Part shown: positions 25,261 to 33,680 of the stretch, one piece after another
Layout: every line of letters starts with the position of its first letter
How positions within the stretch are numbered: the first letter of the stretch is position 1
Assembly (NCBI RefSeq): GCF_002893625.1
Contig: NZ_PKMZ01000001.1
Span: forward strand, 248,001-312,000
Direction: 5' to 3'
DNA: 64,000 bases
From: Mangrovicella endophytica
GTDB taxonomy: Bacteria; Pseudomonadota; Alphaproteobacteria; Rhizobiales; Rhizobiaceae
Notes under the pieces: generated by a model
Databases searched by the model: none
The model's input: the letters and a program-made list of their open reading frames with translations, nothing else
Told to the model about the DNA's origin: nothing
Translations under genes and position numbers: made by a program

Positions 25261-25608
25261 ATGGCGGCCAATCGGCGCCGCGGCGAGGTGGAGGCGGTGA
25301 TCGATGGCCGTTCCATGACGCTCTGCCTGACGCTCGGCGCCCTGGCGGAACTGGAGGATGCCTTCGCCGCCGAAGATGTCGGCGCGCTGGCAGCACGGTT
25401 CGGCTCGGGCCGGCTGTCGGCGCGCGACCTGACGCGCATCATCGCGGCGGGCCTGCGCGGCGGCGGGACGAGCGTTCGCGACGATGATGTCGCCGCCATG
25501 CGCATCGATGGCGGGCTCGCCGGTGCGGCAGCGATTGCGGCCGAGCTTCTGGCCGCCGCCTTTGGCGAAGCGGAGCCGGCGCCGGGAGCCGCCAGCGCAA
25601 ACCCTTGA
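25261..25608 (+). CDS. GTA gp10 (tail assembly chaperone-like)
   Basis: 115 residues with the GTA-gp10 pattern: GEVEAVIDGRSMTLCLTLGA, LAELEDAFAAEDVGALAARF and LTRIIAAGLRGGGTSVRDDD. Family members are thought to be the first part of a tail-assembly chaperone for the tape measure protein. It starts two bases after the g9 stop, and its TGA overlaps the TTG start of the next gene. Confidence 0.88.
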   Translation: MAANRRRGEVEAVIDGRSMTLCLTLGALAELEDAFAAEDVGALAARFGSGRLSARDLTRIIAAGLRGGGTSVRDDDVAAMRIDGGLAGAAAIAAELLAAAFGEAEPAPGAASANP

Positions 25609-25835
25609 GAGCCGCAGCAGGACAGAGCGGTGCTGCCGCTGCGGCTTTTCCCTGGGACGACGTGTTGGCCTTCGCCTTCAGCGTTCTCCACCTCGCGAGC
25701 CGCGAGGTGTGGGCGCTGACTCCCCGCGAGATCGCAGCCGCCACGAGGGCCTTTGCCGGTGAGCCGGCACGCCCGCCGAACCGCCAGGTGCTGGACGGCC
25801 TGATGCAGCAGTTTCCTGATGGACTCCCGAGGTGA
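25605..25835 (+). CDS. GTA gp10.1 (rcc01693-type tail chaperone)
   Basis: 76 residues from a TTG that overlaps the gp10 stop (TTGA). It contains FPWDDVLAFAFSVLHLASRE and VWALTPREIAAATRAFAG, the short pattern of rcc01693-like proteins found between gp10 and gp11 in GTA clusters. Probably the second chaperone segment, analogous to the frameshifted tail chaperone pair of tailed phages. Confidence 0.85.
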   Translation: MRAAAGQSGAAAAAFPWDDVLAFAFSVLHLASREVWALTPREIAAATRAFAGEPARPPNRQVLDGLMQQFPDGLPR

Positions 25836-25838
25836 TCG

Positions 25839-26414
25839 ATGGATGCCGACGAAACCTTCAACGTCGCGATCGCGGCCGATACGACGGCGCTTGACCGTTC
25901 GCTGACGTCGCTTGCCCAGAAGGCGAACGCCTTCGGCTCGGCGATGTCGGGTGCGCTGAAGGGCGCCGTCAGCGGCGGTCGCTCGCTGGACGCGGTGCTG
26001 AGCCAGCTGGCGCAGCGCATCGCCGCGATCGCGCTGGACGCCGCACTGAAGCCGCTGGGGCAACTCGCCGGCGGCTTGGCTGGCCAGCTGCTCTCCGGCC
26101 TCGGCTCAGCATTTGGCGCGCCGACCAGCGGCGGCATCGTGCCCTTCGCCAAGGGCGGCATCGTCGCCGCGCCGAGCTTCTTTCCCGCCGGCAACCGGAC
26201 GGGGCTCATGGGCGAGGCGGGTGCCGAGGCGATCCTGCCGCTGCGCCGCGGCAGCGACGGCTCGCTCGGCATCGCGGCCGAAGGCGGCGGTGGCCGCGCG
26301 CCGACGATCGTCTTCAACGTGACGACGGCGGATGCGCAGAGCTTCAAGCGCTCCGAGGCGCAGATCCAGGCGATGCTGGCGCGGGCCGCGCAGCGCGGCC
26401 GCCGCGGGCTCTGA
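25839..26414 (+). CDS. GTA tail tape measure protein (gp11)
   Basis: 191 residues. A helical N-terminus (TALDRSLTSLAQKANAFGSA) leads to a Gly-rich hydrophobic stretch (LAGGLAGQLLSGLGSAFGAP) and the tape-measure C-terminal motif FAKGGIVAAPSFFPAGNRTG and LMGEAGAEAILPLRRGSDG. GTA tape measure proteins are far shorter than those of phages, in line with a short tail. It sets tail length and may form part of the DNA channel. Confidence 0.88.
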   Translation: MDADETFNVAIAADTTALDRSLTSLAQKANAFGSAMSGALKGAVSGGRSLDAVLSQLAQRIAAIALDAALKPLGQLAGGLAGQLLSGLGSAFGAPTSGGIVPFAKGGIVAAPSFFPAGNRTGLMGEAGAEAILPLRRGSDGSLGIAAEGGGGRAPTIVFNVTTADAQSFKRSEAQIQAMLARAAQRGRRGL

Positions 26415-26421
26415 GGCGGCC

Positions 26422-27060
26422 ATGGCGATCGCCTCCTTCAGCGAAGAGCGCTTCCCACTCCGCGTCGCCTTCGGATCAAGCGGCGGACCGGAGCGGCGGA
26501 CGGATGTCGTGCGGCTGTCGACCGGCTTCGAGTCGCGCAACCAGCGGCACAGGCATTCGGTGCGCCGCTACGATGCAGGGTCCGGCGTGCGCAGCGTCGA
26601 CGATCTTCTCGAGGTGCTCGACTTCTTCGAGGCGCGGCGCGGCAAGTTGGTCGGCTTCCGCTTCCGGGACCATCTCGACTGGCAGTCCTGCCGCCGGGGC
26701 GGTGCGATCACCGCTCTCGACCAGACACTCGGAACCGGCGACGGCGAGACGCGGCGCTTCGCGCTCATGAAGACGTATGGCTCCGGCGAGGCCTCCTATC
26801 AGCGGCCCATCGCCAAGCCGGTGGCCGGCTCGGTTCATGTCGCCGTCGGCGGCGTGGCGCTGGCTGGAGCTAGCTACTCGGTCGACGCCATCGCGGGGAT
26901 CGTTGAGCTTGCCGCCGCACCTGCGGCCGGCATGGCGATCACCGCCGGCTTTGCCTTCGACGTGCCGGTGCGCTTCGACATCGACCAGCTCTCGGTCAAC
27001 CTCGCGGCCTTCGAGGCAGGCGATATCCCGACCATCCCCCTGGTGGAAATCCGGCCATGA
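26422..27060 (+). CDS. GTA gp12 (DUF2460, distal tail protein)
   Basis: 212 residues with FSEERFPLRVAFGSSGGPER, RRYDAGSGVRSVDDLLEVLD and LVGFRFRDHLDWQS, the DUF2460 pattern. In the Rhodobacter GTA this is the distal tail protein linking tube and baseplate. Start chosen at the ATG at 26422 with GAGGCGG upstream. Stop overlaps the g13 start by 4 bp (ATGA). Confidence 0.9.
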   Translation: MAIASFSEERFPLRVAFGSSGGPERRTDVVRLSTGFESRNQRHRHSVRRYDAGSGVRSVDDLLEVLDFFEARRGKLVGFRFRDHLDWQSCRRGGAITALDQTLGTGDGETRRFALMKTYGSGEASYQRPIAKPVAGSVHVAVGGVALAGASYSVDAIAGIVELAAAPAAGMAITAGFAFDVPVRFDIDQLSVNLAAFEAGDIPTIPLVEIRP

Positions 27061-27956
27061 GAGCGATCCCGGCAGCGCTCCAGGCGCATCTGCGCGTCCA
27101 GGCGACAACGCTTAGCCATTGCTGGCGGCTGACGCGAAAGGATGGCGCCGTCCTCGGCTTCACCGATCACGACGAGCCGCTCACCTTCGCGGGGACGCGC
27201 TTCGAGGCCGCGACCGGCTTCGAGGCCGGTGAGGCAGAGGCGATGATCGGCCTCGCCGCCGGCACGCAGGAGGTGGAGGGCGCGCTGTCCTCCGCCGCGA
27301 TCGATGAGGCCGATGTCAGCGCCGGACGCTACGACGGCGCCACCGTCGAGATCTTCATCGCGGACTGGCAGAATCCGCAGGATGCGCATCTCCTGCTCGA
27401 CGTCGCCGATCTCGGCGAGGTGAAGCGCAGCGGCCCCGCTTTTGCCGCGGAGCTGCGCGGCATCGCCAGCCGCCTCGACCGGGTGCGCGGCCGCATCTAC
27501 CGGCGGCGCTGTGATGCCGCGCTCGGCGACGAGCGCTGCCGCGCCGACCTCAGCATCCTCGGGCGGACGGTGCTTACCACTGTCTCCGGGGGAGACAGCG
27601 AAACGCTGCAGATCGCGACCCAGCCGCTCGGCCGCCCGCTCTCCCACTTCATTGGCGGAAGCATCACCGTGACGGCCGGTGCGGCCTCCGGACTGAGTGG
27701 CGAAATCGCCAGCATCGCGCCGTCGAGCGACGGAACGGCGATCGTGATCGTGCCGGTGGAGGCGCTGCGGGCGCTGATCGCGGCCGGCGACGGCGTCCGG
27801 CTGACGGTCGGCTGCGACAAGAGCTTCGCCACCTGCCGCGGCCGCTTCGACAACGGCCTCAACTTCCGCGGCTTCCCACATCTGCCGGGGTCAGACGCGG
27901 CGCTCGGCTTCGCCAAGGCGGACGGGCTGCACGACGGCGGACCGGTGGTGCCATGA
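27057..27956 (+). CDS. GTA gp13 (DUF2163, baseplate hub)
   Basis: 299 residues. The N-terminal part LSHCWRLTRKDGAVLGFTDH and the C-terminal part LTVGCDKSFATCRGRFDNGL with NFRGFPHLPG are hallmarks of DUF2163. The C-terminal cysteines (CDKSFATC) are of the kind reported to hold an Fe-S cluster in the Rhodobacter GTA hub protein. Overlaps both neighbours by 4 bp. Confidence 0.9.
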   Translation: MRAIPAALQAHLRVQATTLSHCWRLTRKDGAVLGFTDHDEPLTFAGTRFEAATGFEAGEAEAMIGLAAGTQEVEGALSSAAIDEADVSAGRYDGATVEIFIADWQNPQDAHLLLDVADLGEVKRSGPAFAAELRGIASRLDRVRGRIYRRRCDAALGDERCRADLSILGRTVLTTVSGGDSETLQIATQPLGRPLSHFIGGSITVTAGAASGLSGEIASIAPSSDGTAIVIVPVEALRALIAAGDGVRLTVGCDKSFATCRGRFDNGLNFRGFPHLPGSDAALGFAKADGLHDGGPVVP

Positions 27957-28384
27957 GCGCCGGAGTCCGAGCATCGGTGCTTGCGATCGCCCGCAGCTTC
28001 ATCGGCACGCCCTATCGCCATCAGGGCAGCCGGCGCGGCGTCGGCTGCGACTGCCTCGGCCTGATCCGCGGCGTCTGGCGCGAGCTCTATGGGAGCGAGC
28101 CGGAGGACCCCGGCCCGTACACGCCGGACTGGGCCGAAAGCTCCGGCGAGGACCGGCTGATGGCGGCTGCCCTGCGGCATCTTCGGCCGGTCGCGGTGAC
28201 CGAGGTGCAGCCTGGCGACGTCCTCCTGTTCCGCTGGTCGGCTGCCGCGGTCAGCAAGCACTGCGGGATCGTCGACGAAGGACAGCGGCTGATCCACGCC
28301 TATGAGGGCTCGGCCGTCGTTTCCTCAACGCTCGCTTCCGCCTGGATGCGGCGCATCTCCAGCGCCTTTGCCTTTCCGGAGTAG
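27953..28384 (+). CDS. GTA gp14 (NlpC/P60-type peptidoglycan peptidase)
   Basis: 143 residues. The nucleophile Cys34 sits in GVGCDCLGLIRGVWREL and the catalytic His in SKHCGIVDEGQRLIHAYEG, the standard NlpC/P60 arrangement. Located in the tail tip, it would cut peptidoglycan of the recipient cell during DNA entry. It follows g13 with a 4-bp overlap and precedes the gp15 gene by 3 bp. Confidence 0.92.
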   Translation: MSAGVRASVLAIARSFIGTPYRHQGSRRGVGCDCLGLIRGVWRELYGSEPEDPGPYTPDWAESSGEDRLMAAALRHLRPVAVTEVQPGDVLLFRWSAAAVSKHCGIVDEGQRLIHAYEGSAVVSSTLASAWMRRISSAFAFPE

Positions 28385-28387
28385 CCG

Positions 28388-31300
28388 ATGGCAACGATTA
28401 TTCTCCAGGCAGCAGGCGGCCTGCTGGGGGGCCTGATCGGCGGCCCGTTCGGAGCGGTTCTCGGACGGGCGCTCGGCGGCCTCGGCGGCTATGCGATCGA
28501 CAGCGCTCTGTTCGGCCAGAGCCGGAGCGTGGAGGGTGCGCGGCTGGGAGCCTCGCGCATTCTGGAAGCCGACGAAGGCGGCGGTATTGCGCGCGTTTAC
28601 GGGACCGCCCGCGTCGCCGGCCAGATCATCTGGACGACGCGATTCGAGGAGAGCCGCGAGACCGAGCGGCAGGGCGGCAAGGGCAGTGCCGGCGAGACCG
28701 AGGTCACCACCTACAGCTACTTCGGCAATGTCGCGATCGGCCTCTGCGAGGGTGTCATTGCCGGCGTGCGGCGCATCTGGGCCGATGGCGAGGAACTGGA
28801 CCTTGAGGAGATCGAGTTCCGCGTGCATGCCGGCGGTGAGGACCAGCAGCCCGATCCACTGATCGAGCTGAAGCAGGGCGAGGGGAATGCACCCGCCTAT
28901 CGCGGCCTTGCCTATGTCGTATTCGAGCGGCTGCCGCTGGAGCGCTGGGGCAATCGCATCCCGCAGATCTCCTGCGAGGTGATCCGGCCGATCGGCCAGC
29001 TGGAACGGCAGATCCGCGCCGTCACCATCATCCCCGGCGCAACGGAGCACGGGCTCGATCCCAAGCCGGTGCGCGAGCGCGTGGATGACGGGGAGGACCG
29101 GACGCTCAACCGCAACGTCCTTTATGGCCGGAGCGACTTCACAGCCTCGCTGGACGAGCTACAGAGGCTCTGCCCAAAGCTGGAGCGCGCGGCGCTGGTG
29201 GTCTCCTGGTTCGGCGACGATCTGCGGGCCGGACATTGCACCATCCGCCCTGGTGTCGAGGTCGCAGCACGGGACGAGACGACGGAGTGGCGGGTCGGCG
29301 GCATCGGACGAGCAGGCGCACGTCTGATCAGCCGCTATGCCGGTGGACCGGCCTTCGGCGGCACGCCGAGCGACGGAGGCGTTGCCCGGGCGATCGCTGA
29401 TCTGACCGCGCGCGGACTGAAGGTCACCTTCTACCCCTTCGTGATGATCGACATCGCGCAGGGCAACGCACTGCCGGACCCCTATGGCGGCGTCGAGCAG
29501 GCGCCGTTCCCCTGGCGGGGTCGCATCACGCTCGACGTTGCAACCGGCCGCGCCGGATCGCCGGACGGCACGGCGGCGGCAGGGGCGGCGGTGACCGCGT
29601 TCCTCGGGGCGGCAGCGGCCGATGACTTCGACGTCGAGGGTCCGGGCGAGGTCGCGTATCGCGGCCCTGTCGAATGGAGCTATCGACGCATGGTGCTGCA
29701 CCAGGCGCATCTCTGCGCCAGCGCCGGCGGTGTCGCTGCCTTCGTCATCGGCTCGGAGCTGCGGGGCCTGACGCGCATCCGCGACGCGGCAGGCCGCTTC
29801 CCCTTCGTCGAAGGCCTCATGGCGCTCGCTGGCGACGTGAAGGCGATCCTGCCGGACGCGACGATCACCTATGCTGCCGACTGGAGCGAGTATTTCGGCT
29901 ACCATCCGGACGATGGCTCGGGCGACGTCTTCTTCAACCTCGATCCGCTGTGGGCGAACCCCGCGATCGGCGCCGTCGGCATCGACAACTATCTGCCGCT
30001 GACTGACTGGCGGACGGAGGATTGGGACGGCGGCGGTGATGCCTCCAGCCCCTACGATTCCGCCGCGCTTGCCGCCGGCATCGCCGGCGGCGAATACTTC
30101 GACTGGTACTATGCCGACGAGGGCGAACGTGCGCAGCGGCTGCGCCGACCGATCAGCGATGGCGCGGCCGGCAAGCCCTGGGTGTTCCGCCCGAAGGATC
30201 TCGTCGGCTGGTGGAGCAGCCGGCATTTCGACCGCCGCGGCGGGATCGAGGTCGCGCAGCCATCGGCCTGGGACCCGAAGTCGAAGCCGATCTGGTTCAC
30301 CGAGCTCGGTTGCCCTGCCATCGACAAGGGCGCCAACCAGCCGAACGTCTTCGTCGATCCGAAGTCATCAGAGGATGCGCTGCCGCATCGCTCCGCGGGT
30401 GCGCGCGACGACCTGATGCAGCGCAGCTTCCTGGAAGCGCATCTGCGGCGGTGGGATGAGGGTGATCCAAGCTTCGAAGAGGCCAGAAATCCTGTGTCGC
30501 CGCTGTACGGCGGGCGCATGGTGGATGCTGCAGCGATCCACCTGTGGACGTGGGATGCCAGGCCCTATCCCGCCTTTCCGGTGCGGTCAGACGTCTGGAG
30601 CGACGGCGCCAACTGGAAACGAGGACACTGGCTGACGGGCCGGCTCGGCAATGCGCCTGTCGATGCGTTGATCGCCACGCTGCTGGCCGACCACGGCCTT
30701 ACTGTCGTCGATGCCTCAGATGTGGCGGCCTGCGTCGGCGGTTATGTCATCGGCGAGCCCGGCACGGCGCGCGAACAGCTGGAGGGGCTGCTTCGGCTGA
30801 CGGGGACGAGCGTCTTCGCCTCGGCCGGTGGTCTCGTCTTCCGCTCGCAACGGCACGGCCGTGTGCCGCAGCTTCTGGACAGCCTCGTCGACGAAGACGA
30901 TGTGCCGCTGCTCGAGCTTCGGCGAAGCCAGGCCGAGGAAACGCCGGAGGAGGTCCTCATTGGCTATCAGGATCCGGCACGATCCTACCAGCCGGCCGCC
31001 GCGGAAGCCGGTATCGGAGCCACAACGGTGCGGCGGCAGGACCGCATCGTCCTGCCGGTTACGCTGAGCGAGGAGGAGGCCCGGCGGTTCGCGCGAGGGG
31101 CGCTGGCCGATGGCCTCGCGTCACGCGACACGGCGCGTTTGCAGCTCTCGCCGGCGCTGGTCGGGATCGAGCCGGGCGAGGTGGTCTGGCTGGAGCAGAC
31201 GCCCGGCCGATGGCAGGTCACCCGGATTGAATCAGGGTTGGCACGCCGCCTGGAACTGCGGCGCCTGCCGGGGCAGCAAGCGGAAACGGTGGATGAAGAG

Positions 31301-32278
31301 CCAACCGGTGGACTGACGCTGCTGCGCCCGACGATCCCCTCGCGCCCGCTGGTACATTATCTCGACCTGCCGATGCCGGAGGGCGGCGCGCCGACCGATG
31401 GTGCGCGCATCGCGGTTCACTCCCGACCGTGGTCGCCCTGGAGCGTCTCGGCATCGGTGGAGGAGATGGGCTTCAGTCGACGCGGGACCGTCAGCGATCC
31501 GGCCACGGTCGGTCGCTCGACGACGGCGTTACCGCCCGGCCCGGAAGCGGCTCTTGACCGCATGAATGTCATCGAGGTCGAGCTCTCCCGCGGCGCGCTG
31601 TTCAGCATCTCGCGAGATCGCCTGGACGCCGGCGGCAATCTCTGCGCCGTCGCCTGCGGGAACGGCGGTTGGGAGGTGCTGCAGTTCGAGACGGCCGATG
31701 AGGTCGCGCCGCGTCGCTTCCGCCTGGCAGGACTGGTTCGGGCGCTAGGTGGCACCGAGGATGCGATGAACGCCGGCGCCGCGGTCGGTGCGGCCTTCGT
31801 GCTGCTCGATGGTGCGACGCCCGCGATCGGCATCACCGCTGCCGAGATCGGCCGTCGCCTGTTCTGGCAGGTGTCGCCGGCCGGATATCGGCTGGGCAAC
31901 ATCGCTGCGGAGACGCGCGCCGTTGCGCTCGGCCGCCGTGCCGTCCTGCCGCTGTCGCCGGTGCATCTTCGCGGTGTCTTCCGCCCCTCCGGTGCGCTTG
32001 AGCTCAGCTGGATCCGCCGCACGCGCACCGGTGGAAACGGCTGGGACGGCATCGACGTGCCGCTCGGCGAGGAGATCGAGCGCTACCGCGTCACGGTGTC
32101 GGCCGAAGCCGGTCAGGTTGTGCGAGACACCGAAACCGCAGCCCTGAACCTGACGGCGGCCGAACAGGTCGATGGCTTCGGCGGTCTGCCGGCTGGCCTC
32201 ACGGTCACGGTCGCGCAACTCAGCCTCACCCATGGACCGGGCACAGGCCGAACGCAGCGCTTCGAGCGCCCACTCTGA
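28388..32278 (+). CDS. GTA gp15 (tail tip megatron: TIM-barrel-like and phage tail domains)
   Basis: 1296 residues, normal for gp15. A Gly-rich N-terminal segment (LLGGLIGGPFGAVLGRALGG) is followed by a beta-rich region, a GTA TIM-barrel-like domain (about 430-720; HLCASAGGVAAFVIGSELRG, NPAIGAVGIDNYLPLTDWR, IWFTELGCPAIDKGANQPN) and a phage-tail domain after about 780 (RLTGTSVFASAGGLVFRSQR). It forms the tail spike and host-contact structure. The last canonical gene of the GTA cluster. Confidence 0.93.
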   Translation: MATIILQAAGGLLGGLIGGPFGAVLGRALGGLGGYAIDSALFGQSRSVEGARLGASRILEADEGGGIARVYGTARVAGQIIWTTRFEESRETERQGGKGSAGETEVTTYSYFGNVAIGLCEGVIAGVRRIWADGEELDLEEIEFRVHAGGEDQQPDPLIELKQGEGNAPAYRGLAYVVFERLPLERWGNRIPQISCEVIRPIGQLERQIRAVTIIPGATEHGLDPKPVRERVDDGEDRTLNRNVLYGRSDFTASLDELQRLCPKLERAALVVSWFGDDLRAGHCTIRPGVEVAARDETTEWRVGGIGRAGARLISRYAGGPAFGGTPSDGGVARAIADLTARGLKVTFYPFVMIDIAQGNALPDPYGGVEQAPFPWRGRITLDVATGRAGSPDGTAAAGAAVTAFLGAAAADDFDVEGPGEVAYRGPVEWSYRRMVLHQAHLCASAGGVAAFVIGSELRGLTRIRDAAGRFPFVEGLMALAGDVKAILPDATITYAADWSEYFGYHPDDGSGDVFFNLDPLWANPAIGAVGIDNYLPLTDWRTEDWDGGGDASSPYDSAALAAGIAGGEYFDWYYADEGERAQRLRRPISDGAAGKPWVFRPKDLVGWWSSRHFDRRGGIEVAQPSAWDPKSKPIWFTELGCPAIDKGANQPNVFVDPKSSEDALPHRSAGARDDLMQRSFLEAHLRRWDEGDPSFEEARNPVSPLYGGRMVDAAAIHLWTWDARPYPAFPVRSDVWSDGANWKRGHWLTGRLGNAPVDALIATLLADHGLTVVDASDVAACVGGYVIGEPGTAREQLEGLLRLTGTSVFASAGGLVFRSQRHGRVPQLLDSLVDEDDVPLLELRRSQAEETPEEVLIGYQDPARSYQPAAAEAGIGATTVRRQDRIVLPVTLSEEEARRFARGALADGLASRDTARLQLSPALVGIEPGEVVWLEQTPGRWQVTRIESGLARRLELRRLPGQQAETVDEEPTGGLTLLRPTIPSRPLVHYLDLPMPEGGAPTDGARIAVHSRPWSPWSVSASVEEMGFSRRGTVSDPATVGRSTTALPPGPEAALDRMNVIEVELSRGALFSISRDRLDAGGNLCAVACGNGGWEVLQFETADEVAPRRFRLAGLVRALGGTEDAMNAGAAVGAAFVLLDGATPAIGITAAEIGRRLFWQVSPAGYRLGNIAAETRAVALGRRAVLPLSPVHLRGVFRPSGALELSWIRRTRTGGNGWDGIDVPLGEEIERYRVTVSAEAGQVVRDTETAALNLTAAEQVDGFGGLPAGLTVTVAQLSLTHGPGTGRTQRFERPL

Positions 32279-32306
32279 ACTCGCAACTCACGAAAGGAGA
32301 GCCGCG

Positions 32307-32513
32307 ATGGAAGACACGAAATCCTGGTACCAGTCGAAGACGATCTGGGGGAGCCTCGTCTCGCTCGGTGTCGCTCTGGCAAGCTTCTTCGGCGTCGACA
32401 TCGAGGGATCGACGAGCGATGCGCTGATCCTCGCGCTCGGCAATGCCGCGACTGCAGTGGGCGCTGTGGTCGCGATCATCGGCCGCATCAGGGCCGAAAA
32501 GAGCATTCGCTGA
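32307..32513 (+). CDS. holin-like small membrane protein at the end of the GTA cluster
   Basis: 68 residues after a strong AAAGGAGAG ribosome site. WYQSKTIWGSLVSLGVALAS gives one hydrophobic span and LILALGNAATAVGAVVAIIG a second, with a short loop and a basic tail (RIRAEKSIR). This size and two-span layout is typical of phage holins. It starts 28 bp after gp15. In the Rhodobacter GTA the lysis genes are encoded elsewhere, so a linked holin-like gene is notable; the activity is inferred. Confidence 0.65.
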   Translation: MEDTKSWYQSKTIWGSLVSLGVALASFFGVDIEGSTSDALILALGNAATAVGAVVAIIGRIRAEKSIR

Positions 32514-32627
32514 TCGCGAACTTGCCGGATGCTCGAAGCGTACGCGGAAGGACTTGCATCCCGACGCTATTCATTCGGCATTCAGCGACTATGATCTAGG
32601 AGGAGAGACGATCCGATCAGGCAGGTC

Positions 32628-32975
32628 ATGACCCGATTTCTCCCCTTCTTCTACCGTCTCGCCGTCGCTTCGGCCGCCTGTCTCATCGCAGCGGCATCGG
32701 CTTCGTCGGCGCCGCGGATGCATGACATGCTGACTGACCCCATGGGCTCGTTCAACAGAGCACTGGAGGAACCGGAAGGCGGCCGGAAGACCTTCCGCGT
32801 CGCCGCCGCGGATTGCTCGAGTGCGGCTGCGGAAGCGGCTGCCCAGACCGGCGGCCAGGTGCTTTCGGTTTCCAGTCGCACCCAAAATGGACGGACCGTC
32901 TGCGTCGTGACTGTGCTGGTGCCCGGCGCGGATGGGGAGCGGCCCCGCAAGACCACCGTCACGATCCGGCAGTAG
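32628..32975 (+). CDS. small exported protein upstream of FeuPQ-like genes (FeuN-like?)
   Basis: 115 residues with a clear signal peptide (FYRLAVASAACLIAAASASS, likely cut after SASSA) and a small C-terminal domain, AQTGGQVLSVSSRTQNGRTV then VTVLVPGADG, that recalls a PepSY-type fold. It lies 33 bp before the response regulator gene. In Sinorhizobium a small periplasmic protein, FeuN, is encoded directly upstream of feuPQ and restrains the kinase FeuQ; position and features fit, but similarity was not tested. Confidence 0.6.
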   Translation: MTRFLPFFYRLAVASAACLIAAASASSAPRMHDMLTDPMGSFNRALEEPEGGRKTFRVAAADCSSAAAEAAAQTGGQVLSVSSRTQNGRTVCVVTVLVPGADGERPRKTTVTIRQ

Positions 32976-33008
32976 TCGCGGCGACCAGCAAGGACCGGAA
33001 GGGGCAGC

Positions 33009-33680
33009 ATGCGCATTCTCGTCGTGGAGGACGACCGCAATCTCAATCGCCAGCTCCAGGAGGTGCTGACCGGCGCCGGCTATGTCTGCGACAAGGCCTA
33101 CGATGGAGAGGAGGGGCACTTCCTCGGCGACACCGAGACCTATGACGCCGTCATCCTCGACATCGGCCTTCCCGCCATGGACGGCATCAGCGTGCTCGAA
33201 CGCTGGCGCCGCGACGGCCGCGCCATGCCCGTCCTGATCCTCACCGCGCGTGATCGCTGGAGCGACAAGGTCGCGGGCATCGACGCCGGGGCCGACGATT
33301 ACGTGACGAAGCCCTTCCATGTGGAGGAAGTGCTGGCGCGGGTTCGGGCGCTGATCCGCCGGGCAGCCGGCCATGCCTCGTCGGAGATCCATTGCGGGCC
33401 GCTGCGCCTCGATACGAAGGCATCGCGCGTGACGCTGAACGGCAGCCCATTGAAGCTCACCTCCCACGAGTACCGGCTGCTCGACTACCTGATGCATCAC
33501 AAGGGCCAGATCGTCTCGCGCAGCGAGCTGATCGAGCACCTTTACGACCAGGACTTCGACCGTGATTCGAACACGGTGGAGGTCTTCGTCGGACGCCTGC
33601 GCAAGAAGATCGGCAACGACCTGATCGAGACGGTGCGCGGGCTCGGCTACAGGATGCAGGATGCTGAAGCGAGCCATTGA
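33009..33680 (+). CDS. feuP: OmpR-family response regulator, FeuP-like
   Basis: 223 residues. Receiver domain with phospho-acceptor Asp51 (AVILDIGLPAMDG), Lys in YVTKPFHVEEVLAR, and a winged-helix output domain (SHEYRLLDYLMHHKGQIVSR, VEVFVGRLRKKIGNDLIETV). The wording GEEGHFLGDTE and YDQDFDRDSNTVEVF closely resembles FeuP of rhizobia, which controls cyclic glucan export and osmoadaptation. A GGAAGGGG ribosome site precedes the ATG. It overlaps the kinase gene by 20 bp. The symbol is by recognition, not search. Confidence 0.75.
   Translation: MRILVVEDDRNLNRQLQEVLTGAGYVCDKAYDGEEGHFLGDTETYDAVILDIGLPAMDGISVLERWRRDGRAMPVLILTARDRWSDKVAGIDAGADDYVTKPFHVEEVLARVRALIRRAAGHASSEIHCGPLRLDTKASRVTLNGSPLKLTSHEYRLLDYLMHHKGQIVSRSELIEHLYDQDFDRDSNTVEVFVGRLRKKIGNDLIETVRGLGYRMQDAEASH

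Noticed and set aside
17239-32513. Interpretation as an ordinary prophage
   Set aside because: No integrase, repressor, replication genes, attachment sites or tail fibres; gene order and the short tape measure match gene transfer agents.
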